64,000 bases of DNA from Lepidonotus clava (GCA_936440205.1 OW387146.1:20274458-20338457); one strand, 5' to 3'. Counted from the stretch's first letter, positions 36,184 to 48,536 are shown. Notes: generated from the letters alone by a model not told the origin. Numbers and translations are program-made.

Positions 36184-36890
36184 GGATAGATAAGGGGTCT
36201 CAGGGTGGTGCGCTGCTTTTCTTTTCACATACTTTTCTCAAAGGCATACTTATAATGACAAATCATACATTACAGGAAAGGAATAATTTGTCCCTTTGTG
36301 ATGATATAGTTATCAAAATAGTCGGCTGGTGATTAAGAAATTATGAATTTTTAATCATTTTTTTCACTTTATTTTTTTGAACATCCATTTCTCCTTTCCT
36401 AGTCAAGCTACTGAACTGAAATTTTGGATATGTGGTCTAAACATTCTTCCTAAGGGAAGAGTGTCTCAGATCATGAATTAATGCCTTAGTTTTCATTTTT
36501 ATGACAAAAAACGGGTAAATTTTTGTGAATTATTCAAACAATATTTTCTACATATCATAAAATAGAAACTAGAAACTAAAATTCTGAGACACGCTTCCCT
36601 CAGGAAGAACCTTAAAAAGAGGTATTGAAAATTTCAAGGTTTTATCTCCAATAGTTATTGAAATATTAATGTTAAAAAATTTGTCACAAAAATGTATTTT
36701 TTTTTTACCAACCCATATTTCAGTGAATTTTCATCTCCTTCACATTTGCTTAATATGCCCAGAAAACCCTCAGACTCAACTTTTCGATTCCATACAATAC
36801 ATATATTTTCATTTAAACCTGAAGTTTTAGATCATTAATAATTATTAGTGCAGGTACAATGAATCATGCACCATCCCCCCTTATCTATCC
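36184..36890. mobile_element. TTAA-flanked (piggyBac-type) MITE, family 2
   Basis: GGATAGATAAGGGG and CCCTTATCTATCC are inverted ends, flanked by TTAA at 36180 and 36891. The matching point in unit C (near 30806, cacttaatg) is the empty site. 707 bp, no protein. Confidence 0.85.
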
Positions 36891-36894
36891 TTAA

Positions 36895-38100
36895 TGTTTA
36901 AAGAGTTGTTGACCCCCAGCAAACTAAAAAGTCTATCAAATATTAATGAAAGTGTCAAAGTGAACATTATATTTTGGAGTACGAGACCTTAAAATTGTTA
37001 TTTCAGCAAAGTGGTGTGGGACGTCACCGTTCTGTTACATCGGTTGCATAGATTTGTTGTCACGTCACTATATAAAGTTGTGCTGTAACCATTATTTTCA
37101 GTTGCTCCCACAACATCGACCTGTACACATCGTCAAATTTTAAATTTTAGCTTACCGTTATAGGAGGGCTTAATAAATATTTCCCACATTTATCTATGTC
37201 CAAACTTAATCACTTGTTACTTGTTATTTCCTATATTCAGTTAATTATTTAATCACGATTAACAAAGCAGTAAATATACACTATATATACTACTAAACAA
37301 GTTAACACTAGGTACCCCATACCTGAACCAAGTATATTTCTGTGCAACATCCAATGACCAGGGTCGTGGAGGGTCCTCAGGCCTTAGGGAGGCCCTAGAT
37401 GATGTTTTCCTCATGCCCACCTTGATTTCAGGAATGACGACCATGACAATTTTGCGATAATCATTTTAAGATGGGACTTTGTATGTTTAACGAAAGTGTT
37501 CTCCTTGGAAAAATATTAAAAAATAGGGATTTTCTTTTTTATCTATTATGATTAAAGATCAGCTGACACCAGTTTTTATTGTACAATAATATATGGGTAT
37601 AAACTGTGAGTCAACAGAACATGACAACCTATCATTAAACCTGCACGTACACAGTAAAATACCTTGTTTGGCAGTCATCATGCTGTAGCTAATCAGCAAT
37701 ATTAAACACAGGTGTGCTGTCAGGGTACACGTGTTAGGTCTATAATCTACATACATAAAAAAAGGCAAATTTAGGGACAGTTAGTAAATAAGTACTAGAA
37801 AAGACAAAAATTAAGACAAGCTAATGTGCCTTATTTTCAAGAGTAATGTAATATAAGATAAAACTACTAAGTCCATATATGAAATAAGACTTTACCAGAA
37901 ATTCATATCAAACATGTACATTTCAATACTACATACTGACAGGTGATCTGAAGCAGTGATGATTTTACCGACGATGGCTGGTTGCCAGGAAAATCGCCTA
38001 GTGGGTATCGGGCTTTACCTCTTGAACATGAGGTTTAGTGACATGGAAAATAAAAACAAAGTGACATTTGAGATTTTATAAAAATTACATCGTCTCATAG
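36895..38100. other. Upstream region of GrpB copy D
   Basis: At 37025-37085 GACGTCAC, CACGTCAC and TATATAAA stand together and look promoter-like, but no exon follows on the plus strand. A possible minus-strand exon is listed separately. A CCTAGTGGGTAT element end lies at about 38010. Confidence 0.4.
37324..37444 (-). CDS. Possible orphan exon (minus strand), unrecognised
   Basis: On the minus strand the frame MVVIPEIKVGMRKTSSRASL and following residues runs about 40 codons to a donor-like TTCAG|GTATGG. The composition looks protein-like, but it matches no family I know and there is no partner exon. It may be chance. Confidence 0.2.
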
Positions 38101-38150
38101 CCATTTCCTAAATTCAAGATTTGACATAGAACAGCCCCTTCTACACCCTC
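38101..38150 (+). promoter_or_regulatory. Conserved upstream block of GrpB copy D
   Basis: Contains ATAGAACAGCCCCTTCTACA. As in C, no TATA box lies downstream. Confidence 0.45.
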
Positions 38151-38280
38151 TAGGGCCACCGCGAGACAACAGACCCAGCACAGTTGGAGAAGGGATCACA
38201 TTCAGCAGTCCAGTGTCAAGGCAGAAGCACCTAAAAACTAGACTCACAACGGACACACACTACATCAAACAGGAGTAAAT

Positions 38281-40523
38281 ATGGGTGATAACCCCAAAGT
38301 ACCCCAAATCTCTGAGGCCCAGAAGAAGCTCATAGGGGGTGATGGTGCACTCGTCTTTACTGAACAGGACCCTGAGGCTCTTATTCAGGTAGGAAGAGAA
38401 GGGTTGATGTGTTTACTTTTCTATTCATGAGTCCTACTATTTCATTAAGCTCCATGACCTCATGTATTGTTTCAATTTGATTCAGACAGAATATTTTCTC
38501 CACGGAAAGTTTATCTTTTGAAAACAGATAATTATATTTGAGTGAAGTGTTGTGACTCTAGATATGCACGAAGATATAGCTCAATGAAAATCGGAATAAT
38601 TTTGTGCATCATAGATTTGGTTCATTGTTAACTCCTGAATGTAATGTTAATAACAATTGTAAATCTTATCTAACTAGTTTTTATCAAGCTTGACTTTACC
38701 ACAATTAATTTGGGTATTGCCTTATTAGGCATATTCATGAATCTAAACTGAAAAAAATAATATGCAGCAAAATACTGATTGTTTGGAAAACTTACAGGTG
38801 TTTCAGAAACAAAAACAACGTCTTTCAGATGAACTAGGCACTGAACACATTGCTTCAATCCACCATGTAAGTCCTACGATATACCTTATTTTCACCATTT
38901 TTCTTTGCTTTAAGTATTGTTGGATTTAGGTTGGCCATGCCTTGTTGGTGTAACTTTGTATTTCCATATTCACAGCTAGTCATATCTTAGGACTGAACTT
39001 CTACTTGTAATTGGCTATTAACTCAACTTATATTCATACTTAATTGAGTTAAAATTTGCAAAGATTGAAAATGTTCTAATAAATAAAATGTCGAATACAA
39101 AAGGGCTCTCCTTGATTTTGAAGTTCCTCAAGTCCCGTTCATTAAAGGGATTTGAATTAGAAATGAAAATTTCATGTTTGTCAATCTGAGACACACCAAT
39201 TTATCAATGAGTGCCAGAAAAAACAAATACAGTACAATTCGGATAAAGTGGCCATGGATATAGTGGCCATTTGGATATAGTGGCCACATCTGCTGGGACA
39301 GAATCATTTCCCTTTACTCTAGTTTAAATCTGCCACTTATAGCGGCCACACACTCCGGATATAGTGGCCACAAGAGAGTGAAAAACTGGTGAAATCTTCA
39401 AAATATCGCATTTCTATGGCCAGATGCATAATTCATGTTGCAATAAATCATAAAAATGATATTTCATGCGGCAATAAATTATAAGACATTCTCTTGATAT
39501 AATGTTTTCAACCAATATGAAAATGAAAATGTCCACAAATATCAGAAAACTTTGGGATTATTCCCCAATTTCTGTTCTATTTGAAAACATACTCTTTTAT
39601 CGCCTATCCCATTATGTAACCCTTCCTAAAACCCCAAAATCGGATAAAGTGGCCATTCGGATATAGTGGCCATCTGGGATTGGCCCAGGGTGGCCACTAT
39701 ATCCGAAGTGCACTGTATTCATATTGAAGACTATGTTTCATGAAATGGTGAAAATATGAAATCTAACAATCAACTCCTGTACCAAATGTTTTAGCTTTCA
39801 CACTGTATCTTCTATTACTAGGTAGGCAGTTCTGCAATTAAGGGAATGCCTGGACCACCATCAGTGGATATGATTCTTTTTGTCCACACTTGGCCCCCCT
39901 CAGAGGCAGTTTTCAAGGGCCTTGATAAGCTGGGCTTCTTTTCAATGGGCGATGCTCCACATTATGCCAACGACAAATGGTTTGGGGTAAGCTTTTGTTA
40001 TAGATGTATGCTCTGTGTACTGTGTAGTGAAGTTAAGTGATCTCTTCCATATATATCTATAGTTGATTTACATGAAATATTCATCTGAAAAAGAAATTCT
40101 TTAATGTATCAAAAGTAAGAATGTTCCATAATTAAATAAAAACTTGTTTTGTATCGTGTGTCATGTTAATCCTTATTGTAAAGCTCAATAAACCACCATA
40201 ATTTAATGGTGAATTATGATGCAAACATCTGTCAAATATCCCTACAGTTCCTTGGTTCACCTGAGTCGACCCTACAAGACCTGGGCAGCGGGGTTGTCCA
40301 TGTAGTCCATGATGGCAACAAAGATGCAGTTGAGAAGCAGATCTTGTGGGCGGAATACTGCAATAACAACAAAGATGCATTTGAAGCCTACAAAAAGATT
40401 AAACTGGAAGCCAAAGAAAGTGGTAACATGATGGACTACAAAATCAGGAAGTCTCAGATGATGCAGGCATTATTCCCGAAGGCTCTTGAGTGGAAGCAGC
40501 AACAAATAGCCAAGGATAAGTAA
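38281..40523 (+). CDS. GrpB/UPF0157-family protein, copy D (4 exons, 205 aa)
   Basis: Exons 38281-38388, 38798-38866, 39822-39986 and 40248-40523, phase 0. Exon 1 is one codon longer than in C (MGDNPKVPQISEAQKKLIGG). HHVGSSAIKGMPG and SVDMILFV are intact. Two changes stand out: KQRLSDEL for KQRLWDEL in exon 2, where Trp is kept in the other three, and MDYKIRKSQ for MDYKMRKSQ. Exon 4 is closest to copy A over long stretches, although the introns match C. AATAAA at 40708 is shared with C. A pogo-like MITE sits in intron 2. Frame and splice sites are intact. Confidence 0.82.
39230..39715. mobile_element. pogo/Tigger-like MITE in intron 2 of copy D
   Basis: CAGTACAATTCGGATAAAGT and the reverse complement of its right end, CAGTGCACTTCGGATATAGT, form the terminal repeats, with TA on both sides. 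ggatatagtggcca recurs inside next to both ends. Copy C is the empty site. Confidence 0.8.
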
Positions 40524-40910
40524 AAGTACTATATAAGTGTTCTATTGTCATTAATAATGACAGGCTTTGTACTATCTCATCTGATATATAAATAATTTTT
40601 GCATCCTAATGAATTGATTCATGTTATTCAAAGAAATGAAATTATACGAATTTGTAAGCTGTCTTCATCACAATCATAATCATGGTCTGTTTTGAAATGA
40701 ATGACATAATAAAATATAGTAGGTAAAACAAAAATAAATATTGTTGGTGTTGACATGATTGTTGTTGACCTGATTAGAGAATCCTGCTTTATGGCAAATT
40801 TGTTAGATATGTTACCAATTTTACCTAAAACTATAAACAGAATCAGGGTTCTTATCTTAGTGAATACCTGGATGCCCTACCAAAACATTTTCACGATAAT
40901 TATTGCCAGC

Positions 40911-42052
40911 CAAATCCAGTCCATAGAACGTTCACGATATTCCAGAAATTAACAGAGGCTTGGCAATAATATTGTGACAATATTTTGACAATATAGCGAC
41001 CTCAAAAGCAACCATATTCACAAAGATACCAAGGAATAGTAGGGATAGTAGTTGCACTATCCACAGACCTGCATGTGATTTTTGGTCACTGATGATTTAA
41101 AGAAAATCTATTTGAAAAAGGTGCCAGCGGTAGCAAACTAGATTTGCCATAACACAACCAAAACTATAGTAAATCAGTAACATCCTTGATTACAGATAGT
41201 AAAGATAAAAACCAGAAAGTGTTTTGAACCTTGATCCAAGTACCTGCATTGTCAGACTTATCTGATGCAATGTGCAGAAGCATTTATCTTGACACTCTTC
41301 AACTAACCATATTTGCTGTACAAATAATGGATTTCCGTTCTGGAGTGAGAGATGTCACAAAATATTGACCAACCCGAAAATGTCATCAGTAAACATTCAC
41401 TGTATTTGAATAGTGTGTTTCCGAAGTAGGGGTTTGGATCTGAACTTTATCAATGTGCATAAAATTGTATATTTTAGACAACTAAGAATAAATAGATTTT
41501 TTTTATTGAAACAAAGATTCATCACAAATATATTGTGCTAACGACCAGATTTTGTTGTTATCATTATGTGATTTTTTTTATTGAACCACATTCATTTTAC
41601 AATGTTCTTCTATGAAGGTGAGAGTTAGTATTCACAACATCGGCTTTATTTGTAGGTATGGCTGTCTAAGTTAAGAATCAGCCATGTTTGAGGGTAAATG
41701 ACCATCTAAATTAAGAATCAGCCATTTCTGTAACTACTTATATAAATAAAAACTAAGCATATTTAAGACTGGTGGCCGTCTAAATTAAGAATCAACCTTT
41801 ATGGTATATAGTAGATCAAAAGTCTTGGGTCACAAATATGTACATGGGTTTAAGAGCCAAAGTAATTGGAATTATATCATATAGGATATCTTTCTTTTTT
41901 TAAACAATTTTATTTACCCTGGGATGGGTAGGAACAAGTCCTGTCTCCCCCCATCTCCAGCCATAACTTAATCTATTAGGCCTACGTGTATACTCGTTCT
42001 TCATTATATCCAACAAACAAATTCACATAGCATGGTTTAACCTTGATGTTAA
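40911..42052. other. Intergenic, no gene seen
   Basis: AT-rich. A short phrase, taaattaagaatcagcca (with variants), recurs about three times between 41665 and 41795, spaced 50-60 bp. Confidence 0.4.
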
Positions 42053-42395
42053 CCCTTTAGACCCCAAACTTTGTATTCATAAATTGCTTGATTTCCCCAG
42101 GATTCCCATGGATTTCCCTAGGGAATTCCTTAAATCCCTTGTCTTTGAGCAGGTTCAAAGGCTAACCAACCACTATGAATGAAAGTTAATGAAATGCATT
42201 TTGAAGCATTAGATAGGGAATTAAATCAGCTTTAAAACGATATATTGTCCGATTTTGTACATTGGATATTCATTAAAATGTTCTCATTGGAAAAATATGG
42301 AAAAATAATGGAAAAATTTCCGTTTTTCCGGGCGGCTACGGCCGGATTGGGGAGCACACCCACAGGCGGCTACGGCCGTATTGGGGGCTAAAGGG
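42053..42395 (-). mobile_element. TTAA-flanked MITE, family 1, inverted copy
   Basis: TTAA at 42049 and 42396 flanks ends CCCTTTAGACCCCAA and GGGGGCTAAAGGG. In this orientation it aligns to the element at 35122-35462. Confidence 0.85.
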
Positions 42396-43639
42396 TTAAT
42401 AATATGAATAGAAAATAAATTAAGAAAAAAAACCCAAAAGGGTGAAATATGATGTGATATCTAAGACTATTATGGTTCTCAGGAAACAAGAAATCAATTA
42501 GGAATTGATATCCCAATTTGAAATAAAATAATTGACTGATGCCTGAAAAAAACACTAACATAACATTCAATCATGATAATTATAAACCATCTCCTTTCAT
42601 CAATAAAATAGTAAAATGATCACCAATGTGGCTGCCATTCGCAGTTAACATTATAGGGTCATCTACACAATGTCTATACTAACTGTTGTTCTCATTTATT
42701 TCTTTTCTCATACGTCAATTTGATACCCATTGATAAGGAGAATTGATGATTTCAGGATATGAAAAAATCATATTCAGTACCACCGAAGCTTATGAATATG
42801 AGAGAAGAACGCAGAAAAAGACGCCAGAAAATTTAAAAAACACAATTTTCTTTTCATTTGATTACTTTATAAAATGATGAGTTATCGAAGTCTACAAAGA
42901 ATTTAAAACACACATTTCCTCGATTCATAATGCTTTATTTCTGATTGTTTATATATTTGATTACGTTATGAACTGATGAAGGAGGGAGATTTAAGTTGTC
43001 AAACTCCTACATGTATACTGATACATAGACCAACCTGATAATAACAATTCTGGCATAGTCCCTCTCTGTTTGTAATCATAGAAAAGTAGGACGAACAACA
43101 ACGTTGTTACATGTTTTTTTCCCTATAATTATGCCACTGCCTTCCTTAACAATGTTTCAAATGGATAATGGATAATACCAATTGACCAACTATCCCACAT
43201 AGCATCTAGTTTACGATATGAACAATGATTTGTATCTAATCCAGCTCAGTTGTCAATGATATCGCAATATACGTGCACGGATTATAACTCAAGTACAAGG
43301 GGTTTAATTGTGTCAATATTGATTTCGAATTCTTCATTTAGAAAGGTGATCCTGATATACTTCTAACATTGCATAAAGTTTATGTCATGTACGTACAACA
43401 AACAATACCTGGGTAGAAACCTATTTCTATAGACGTTGTGCAGAATCATTGATGTTCCATTACCCAGAAAGGAACTGGCCGCCATATTAGTTAACAAAAT
43501 GTATCATTAACTTTGTTAAAACATATCGATAATGTTGTTATTGTTAGATGATTTATTGGTATCCGTCATGAATCTCCCATGTCAATATAATTCAAAATTA
43601 GGAATAACCTTCCCGAATTATTTTTTTTGTTTTATAGGC
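42396..43639. other. Intergenic, no gene seen
   Basis: AT-rich, only chance open frames. Confidence 0.4.
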
Positions 43640-43835
43640 ACCGCATGGGAAAGTTTGTCGTGGTGATCACCACAATATGATCATGTACATCATGGGAGGT
43701 GACCCTGTTTGCACATGGTCTATACAATTATTTGGTCCAGGGCTTGAACCTGGAAAGCAGCCACTGATTCAAAGTCACTGAAAAAAGTCCCGTCCCCAGT
43801 TGGCACTAAGCCAGAGTAATACCATGGTATGAGAA
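43640..43835 (-). mobile_element. tRNA-derived SINE
   Basis: On the minus strand an A-box TGGCTTAGTGCC is followed about 50 bp later by a B-box GGTTCAAGCCC, both close to the pol III consensus. The spacing and lack of a cloverleaf argue against a true tRNA gene. Related heads lie in the GrpB duplication units. Confidence 0.5.
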
Positions 43836-44040
43836 TAGGTCCAAACCTTCTCACGATGGGGAATAGAGATAATTTATATTCATTATCATCTTTTGGCTTT
43901 CTGGTTTCTCATGCTCAACAGATCTGTCTTCCATTTTGTCCTCAGGAAGATTTGATTATTGAGATGATAGACCAACATTTACCATAAATAGGTTGGGAGA
44001 AATTGATAATAATGTTGGTGATATGGTTTAAATATGTTAT

Positions 44041-44463
44041 GCCCCATACCCACTAGGCCATTTTACTGTCAACGGACTTGTTACGTTAACGTTATTTTAA
44101 TGGCACCCAAACACGTCTTTAGAACCTAACATTGGGACGTCGCATGTTAACAGTATTGTGATGTTTTTGTAATGTTCTTTCACGTTATAATAACATTTTT
44201 ATAACATTCTTTATTGGTAAGGGCTCAATTTTACTAAGATTCACTGTTATTATAACATTCTTTAATAAGTTTCAACTTTACCTAAATAACATAACTGTTA
44301 CATGAAAATTGGGCAGGTTGCAGACCAACCAAAAAAGTACAGTCGCAGAAAATACTTACATCACTGATTGCTTGGGCTGTGATCGCTGGGCGATTGTTCT
44401 GGGTGATTTGTCTCTTGTGGAGTCGCCCATCACCAGTAAAATCACCTAGTTGGTATGGCACTT
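44041..44463. mobile_element. MITE with GCCCCATACCCACTAGG ends
   Basis: GCCCCATACCCACTAGG at the left pairs with CCTAGTTGGTATGGC at the right, and CATTTTACTG with CAGTAAAATC just inside. The interior is homologous to the intron 1 repeat of GrpB A and B. Confidence 0.65.
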
Positions 44464-44527
44464 TAGATTGATCCATCATTTATGAGTGACTATCCCGGGC
44501 ATTACAAACATACTGATAAGCTATCTG

Positions 44528-44683
44528 CACTGGCGGATCCAGGATTTTGAAAAGGCGGAGGCGAGTTTTAGAAAAAAAAATCAATAATGAGTTTTGGGCC
44601 GAATTTTACATTAAAAAATCACAAATTTCCCAGAAAAAGGGAGGGGTGCACACCCCCGCGCCTCCCCCATGTATCCGCCAATG
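44528..44683. mobile_element. hAT-like MITE (CAnTGGCGGAT family), 5-bp duplication ATCTG
   Basis: The element starts CACTGGCGGATCC and ends GTATCCGCCAATG; ATCTG flanks it at 44523 and 44684. 156 bp. Confidence 0.85.
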
Positions 44684-45700
44684 ATCTGAACAAAATAGGA
44701 AGGAAACACTGGAGAAACATTATTCAGAATCCTTAAATATGAATACATGTAGGAACGGAAGTCTCTATGAGGTATGTTGAACCACTCAATCTGGTAGTTA
44801 CTTGACTAGTAAAACCACTGAAACTGCTGGTTATATTACCAACCTGCCAGAGGGATGGCGACCATAAAAGATTCATGAATCTCTAATTCAATAATAGTTA
44901 CGATTCCAAATTTCGGGTTCGTGGGAGATTCGTGGTAACAAATCTTGCAATTATTTTGTTTCCATTTCCAAACTATTTCATTACATTATAATGGTATTCT
45001 AAAAGATACAAGAATGCATTATATATAAAGATATATACTTTATATGAGTAATTTTTCATGCTTAAGAATGTTCGTGGGTGCCCACAAAGATTCATAAATG
45101 TTTTCAGGACATACTCAAGGTTCGTGAGACATAAAATTATTATCACAAATATTTGTGAAAGTTTTATGGTCGCCCCCCTACTGGTGGGTACACATGTTCT
45201 ATCATATTTACTTGACCGCCAAGTCAAACATTGACTGCATGATTAATTCTTCTCTAATGCTATTACATAATGTGCAAGTTCAAGTATTGACTATAAATGA
45301 AGGGGGCGTGGCTCCTGCTGCACTTTTTCCTTACTTTAATTGAAATATTATAATGGATCTGTAAGCATATAGAGCTAGGCCGAAATTGACTTATATGATA
45401 TGTTTTAGTAAAAAGAAATGGATATTTGATTACTATCAGACATCATTTTAAAACACAAAGTTAAAAACAAGCACTAATACCTTTACGGACTAGGCTTAGA
45501 ATTCCCTTAGGATGATAGAAAATGTAGGGCACGTATACAAACGCTGGCTTCCCCTCAAAAGTTACAAAAGAGTGTTTTTATGGTCCGGATTCCGGTGCAA
45601 GTCTGTAAAGGGTGTTTGTAACAAATGTTTATGGTTGCCCCCTGCTGGTGGGTACATCTGTAAAGGGTGTTTGTAAGAAATGTTTCGGGGATTAAAGCCC

Positions 45701-46206
45701 CATACCCTCGATGGCGATTTGCACATTACCAATCGTGATTTGAAGTTATTGCTCATCAGTGTGTGGTATTGAAGTGAACATGTAAATCGGCACAAAAAAT
45801 GGTGATTGTTTTAGTAGAATCAGCTGATTTCAGCACCTAATCACCTAGTGAGTATTTGGCCCGCCCAAAAATGAAATGGTGAAAGAATTCAATGTCTCAT
45901 AAGGATGTCACTGCTGCAATGAATCCTGCTGTTGAATTGTGGCTGTTATACGGGGCCGAACATAGCTGTTCTAAACAGATATTTGGATCTGAAAACAGGG
46001 CAAACAATTGTTTGCTGTTATATTGATCAGTTATTTGAGATAACTGTTTCTGTGATTTTGTTTTGTTTTTTTGTTTTGAAGTTATTGCTCATCAGTATGT
46101 GGTATTGAAGTGATCGCGCAAAATGTCAAAAAACACGGTTATTTCATTGAGTAGAATTGGCTGATTTTAGCACCCAATCACCTATAGTTGGTATATGGGC
46201 TGTAGG
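45701..46206. repeat. Nested pair of CATACC/CACCTAGTGAGTAT element copies
   Basis: The block attgctcatcagt...cacctagt occurs twice (45750-45862 and 46083-46190). The first copy has a left end, gccccataccctcgatggc. This is the same terminal family as 44041. Confidence 0.5.
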
Positions 46207-46308
46207 GCTACTCTGAAAACACTATTTCATGAAATATTTATGAAATTGAGCATTCTGGTGCTCCTCTCTACATATAATTATAGTGAATGTGAGCAGATTT
46301 ACAACATG

Positions 46309-46455
46309 CAGGGGCAGATCCAGGATTTTGAAGAAGAAAAAATAAAGGGGGGGGGGGCATGCTATTGGACAATTTGATACCGCGCCCTCCGGGCGCAGGA
46401 ATTCTACATTAACAAAATTGAAATTTGGCCAAAAATAGGTGGGGCGCCTGGCACG

Positions 46456-46487
<32 letters not shown>

Positions 46488-46502
46488 ATAAATCCGCAAC
46501 TG
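46309..46502. mobile_element. hAT-like MITE, 5-bp duplication ACATG
   Basis: CAGGGGCAGATCC at the left, AAATCCGCAACTG at the right; ACATG at 46304 and 46503. Includes a poly-C run of about 35 bp at 46455-46487. Confidence 0.85.
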
Positions 46503-46507
46503 ACATG

Positions 46508-48215
46508 TGTCCATGAGTCCGAACATGCCAGGGTCTATAGCAGGCCTACAGTAAGGTGGTAGACTTGGATACGTTTGGGGAGAAGCCAGGGTTTGTATAC
46601 GTGCCCTGCTTTTTCTGTTTATCTGTGAGGATAAAGACCTGCCACTGAACACCACCCCTGGATATAAGTCAAGGCGAGGGGGGGGGGGACTTGTGTTACT
46701 TAAGCACTCAGGTGACCTTCCATGCGAATTTGGGGCTTATTGACATACACTTTGATACGTCTACATTCAAGAATTATATATAGGAAATGGCCAAAAATAG
46801 TGAAATAAGCTAAAATTGTCGAAGAAATGAAAAATGTTGAAAGATCGTCGAAATGTACATGTAGGCCCATGTTGCTAAGATGAAGTAATTGGTTGCCATG
46901 GAAACTAGGTCTTGTGATGAAAATTCTAAAATTGGAAAAACGGAAAAGAAGGACTTTCAAGCTGTATTGTGTAAACAACAGCTTAAATTGATCTTAATCA
47001 GAACAATATATAGCATTTTATTTTAGTTAGGTATTATAGGACCTGCATTTTGCTCTATAACCCTTGGTACCTCTCTTGGTACTCTTTGTTACGCATTTTT
47101 GACAGATTTATGGTTTCCGAGCCTATCATATTCAAAAACCCATAGCTCATCTTCTACTTGGAACATTCAAAAACCATTTTCATCAATAGAATATTATTTA
47201 ATTGTATAACTAATGAGACACCTTGAAAATGCATATTTTCACTGTAAACTATTAAAATATGTGAATGTAAACAGCAGAAGACTAATTAAGTTTGGGAAAG
47301 CAATATTCTGTTATTTTTACCTTTTAACAGTTTTCTCATATTCTGCCTTTGAAGCCACACACAGATAAATGCATTCTGTAAGCTTCACCAGTATTGTAGT
47401 AGTATACTATAGATGACTCCCAGAGGTATAAGCAAAATCGAAAGTATATTGAATAGTAGTACAAAATTTGATCAAGTAGTTAGGATCAAAACCCTAAAAT
47501 GATTCACATTCCTTGGCTATGTTTAACAGGTCATGGTGCCCTTCAGAATGGGTTGGTTATGGAATCGCTCGGTACACACATCCTTGCAGTGCAAATGCAA
47601 GTCATCCCCTTTCACCTCTGGGGTATGTTAGCCCCTGGCCTCCTTTTCCTACTTTTTATTTGCCATACTAATACTTGATCCCTGTGGGGCCCTGGGTGAG
47701 GGGTCCCGTGTTGAAATGTCCACGTCCTTTGCCCTTGTTACTTAATGGATAATCTCAATCACATTTTAATTTTTTTGGTTAAGGAAAGTCTATGTTCGGA
47801 AAAGTGTTTATTTTTGGAAAGTATGTATTTCAGGAAAAGTCTGTTTTAAGAACGGTCTATGACAGAGGTCTATATTTTAGTAAAAGTCTTTTATTAATGA
47901 CTTTACGTAGTATATATTACTCCAGCAATATTGGGGTCGGGGGTCTGGGAGATAGATAGATCAGCAGGAGGGGGTGATTAAGAGTGGATCCAAAAGATGA
48001 GAAAGTGATAAGATCGTATGAAAATGCGTTAACTTCAAGATAATCATAATTGCACAGTTTAATATTTCAGACTCCACCAATTGCGTTCAAGAAGTGCTGG
48101 ATTCCCCCGGAATTTCCATGGATTTTTCTCTGGAGGTTAAAAGTTCGAAAGATGCCTACCATTCTAAGTTATAGAAATCTGGCATTTATTAGAGAATTAC
48201 ATCAGCTTTATAATG
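46508..48215. other. Intergenic, no gene seen
   Basis: A G-run lies at 46680-46688. A segment at 48060-48140 (gattcccccggaatttccatgg) resembles the interior of the family 1 TTAA MITE. Confidence 0.4.
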
Positions 48216-48536
48216 AATTCTCCCTACCACGGATAGCCAAATCCCTGAGATTTACCTGCAGGTTAGGCTTTAACATGGGAATTTTCATTAATCCTATCAT
48301 TATTTGTTATTAAACATGGGGAAAAACTAATGATCAATATTTTTCAATTTGTTTACACAATTATATAACATTTTCTAAGTTGTTTGGAAATTCATTCATT
48401 ATCTATGGATATACATGTATAGCAATTATTCTTTGTTTTCTATAGCTTTTGCTGTGTTTTTGTCGGCAAAATTAGTCTAAATTAGCCTGCAGGTGCTTAA
48501 AAAACTGTAAATCAGCTATCCGTGGTAGGGAGAATT
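48216..48536. mobile_element. MITE with AATTCTCCCTACCACGGATAG ends, copy 1
   Basis: The last 21 bp (CTATCCGTGGTAGGGAGAATT) are a perfect reverse complement of the first 21. Inside, cctgcaggt recurs near both ends. A second copy is at 50498-50857. Confidence 0.85.

Larger units (their letters stand above)
36115..40910 (+). repeat. Segmental duplication unit D (carries GrpB copy D)
   Basis: Aligned with unit C. Apart from two inserted elements (36184 and 39230) it keeps the same order. Confidence 0.8.

Noticed and set aside
37025-37085. TATA promoter with CRE-like sites
   Set aside because: Attractive motifs, but no downstream plus-strand exon was found within reach, so it is not called as a promoter.
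43730-43835. tRNA gene on the minus strand
   Set aside because: A and B boxes are present, but box spacing and arms do not make a cloverleaf. A tRNA-derived SINE fits better.
46222-46655. Gly-rich minus-strand frames
   Set aside because: Created by the poly-C run inside the MITE at 46309-46502.
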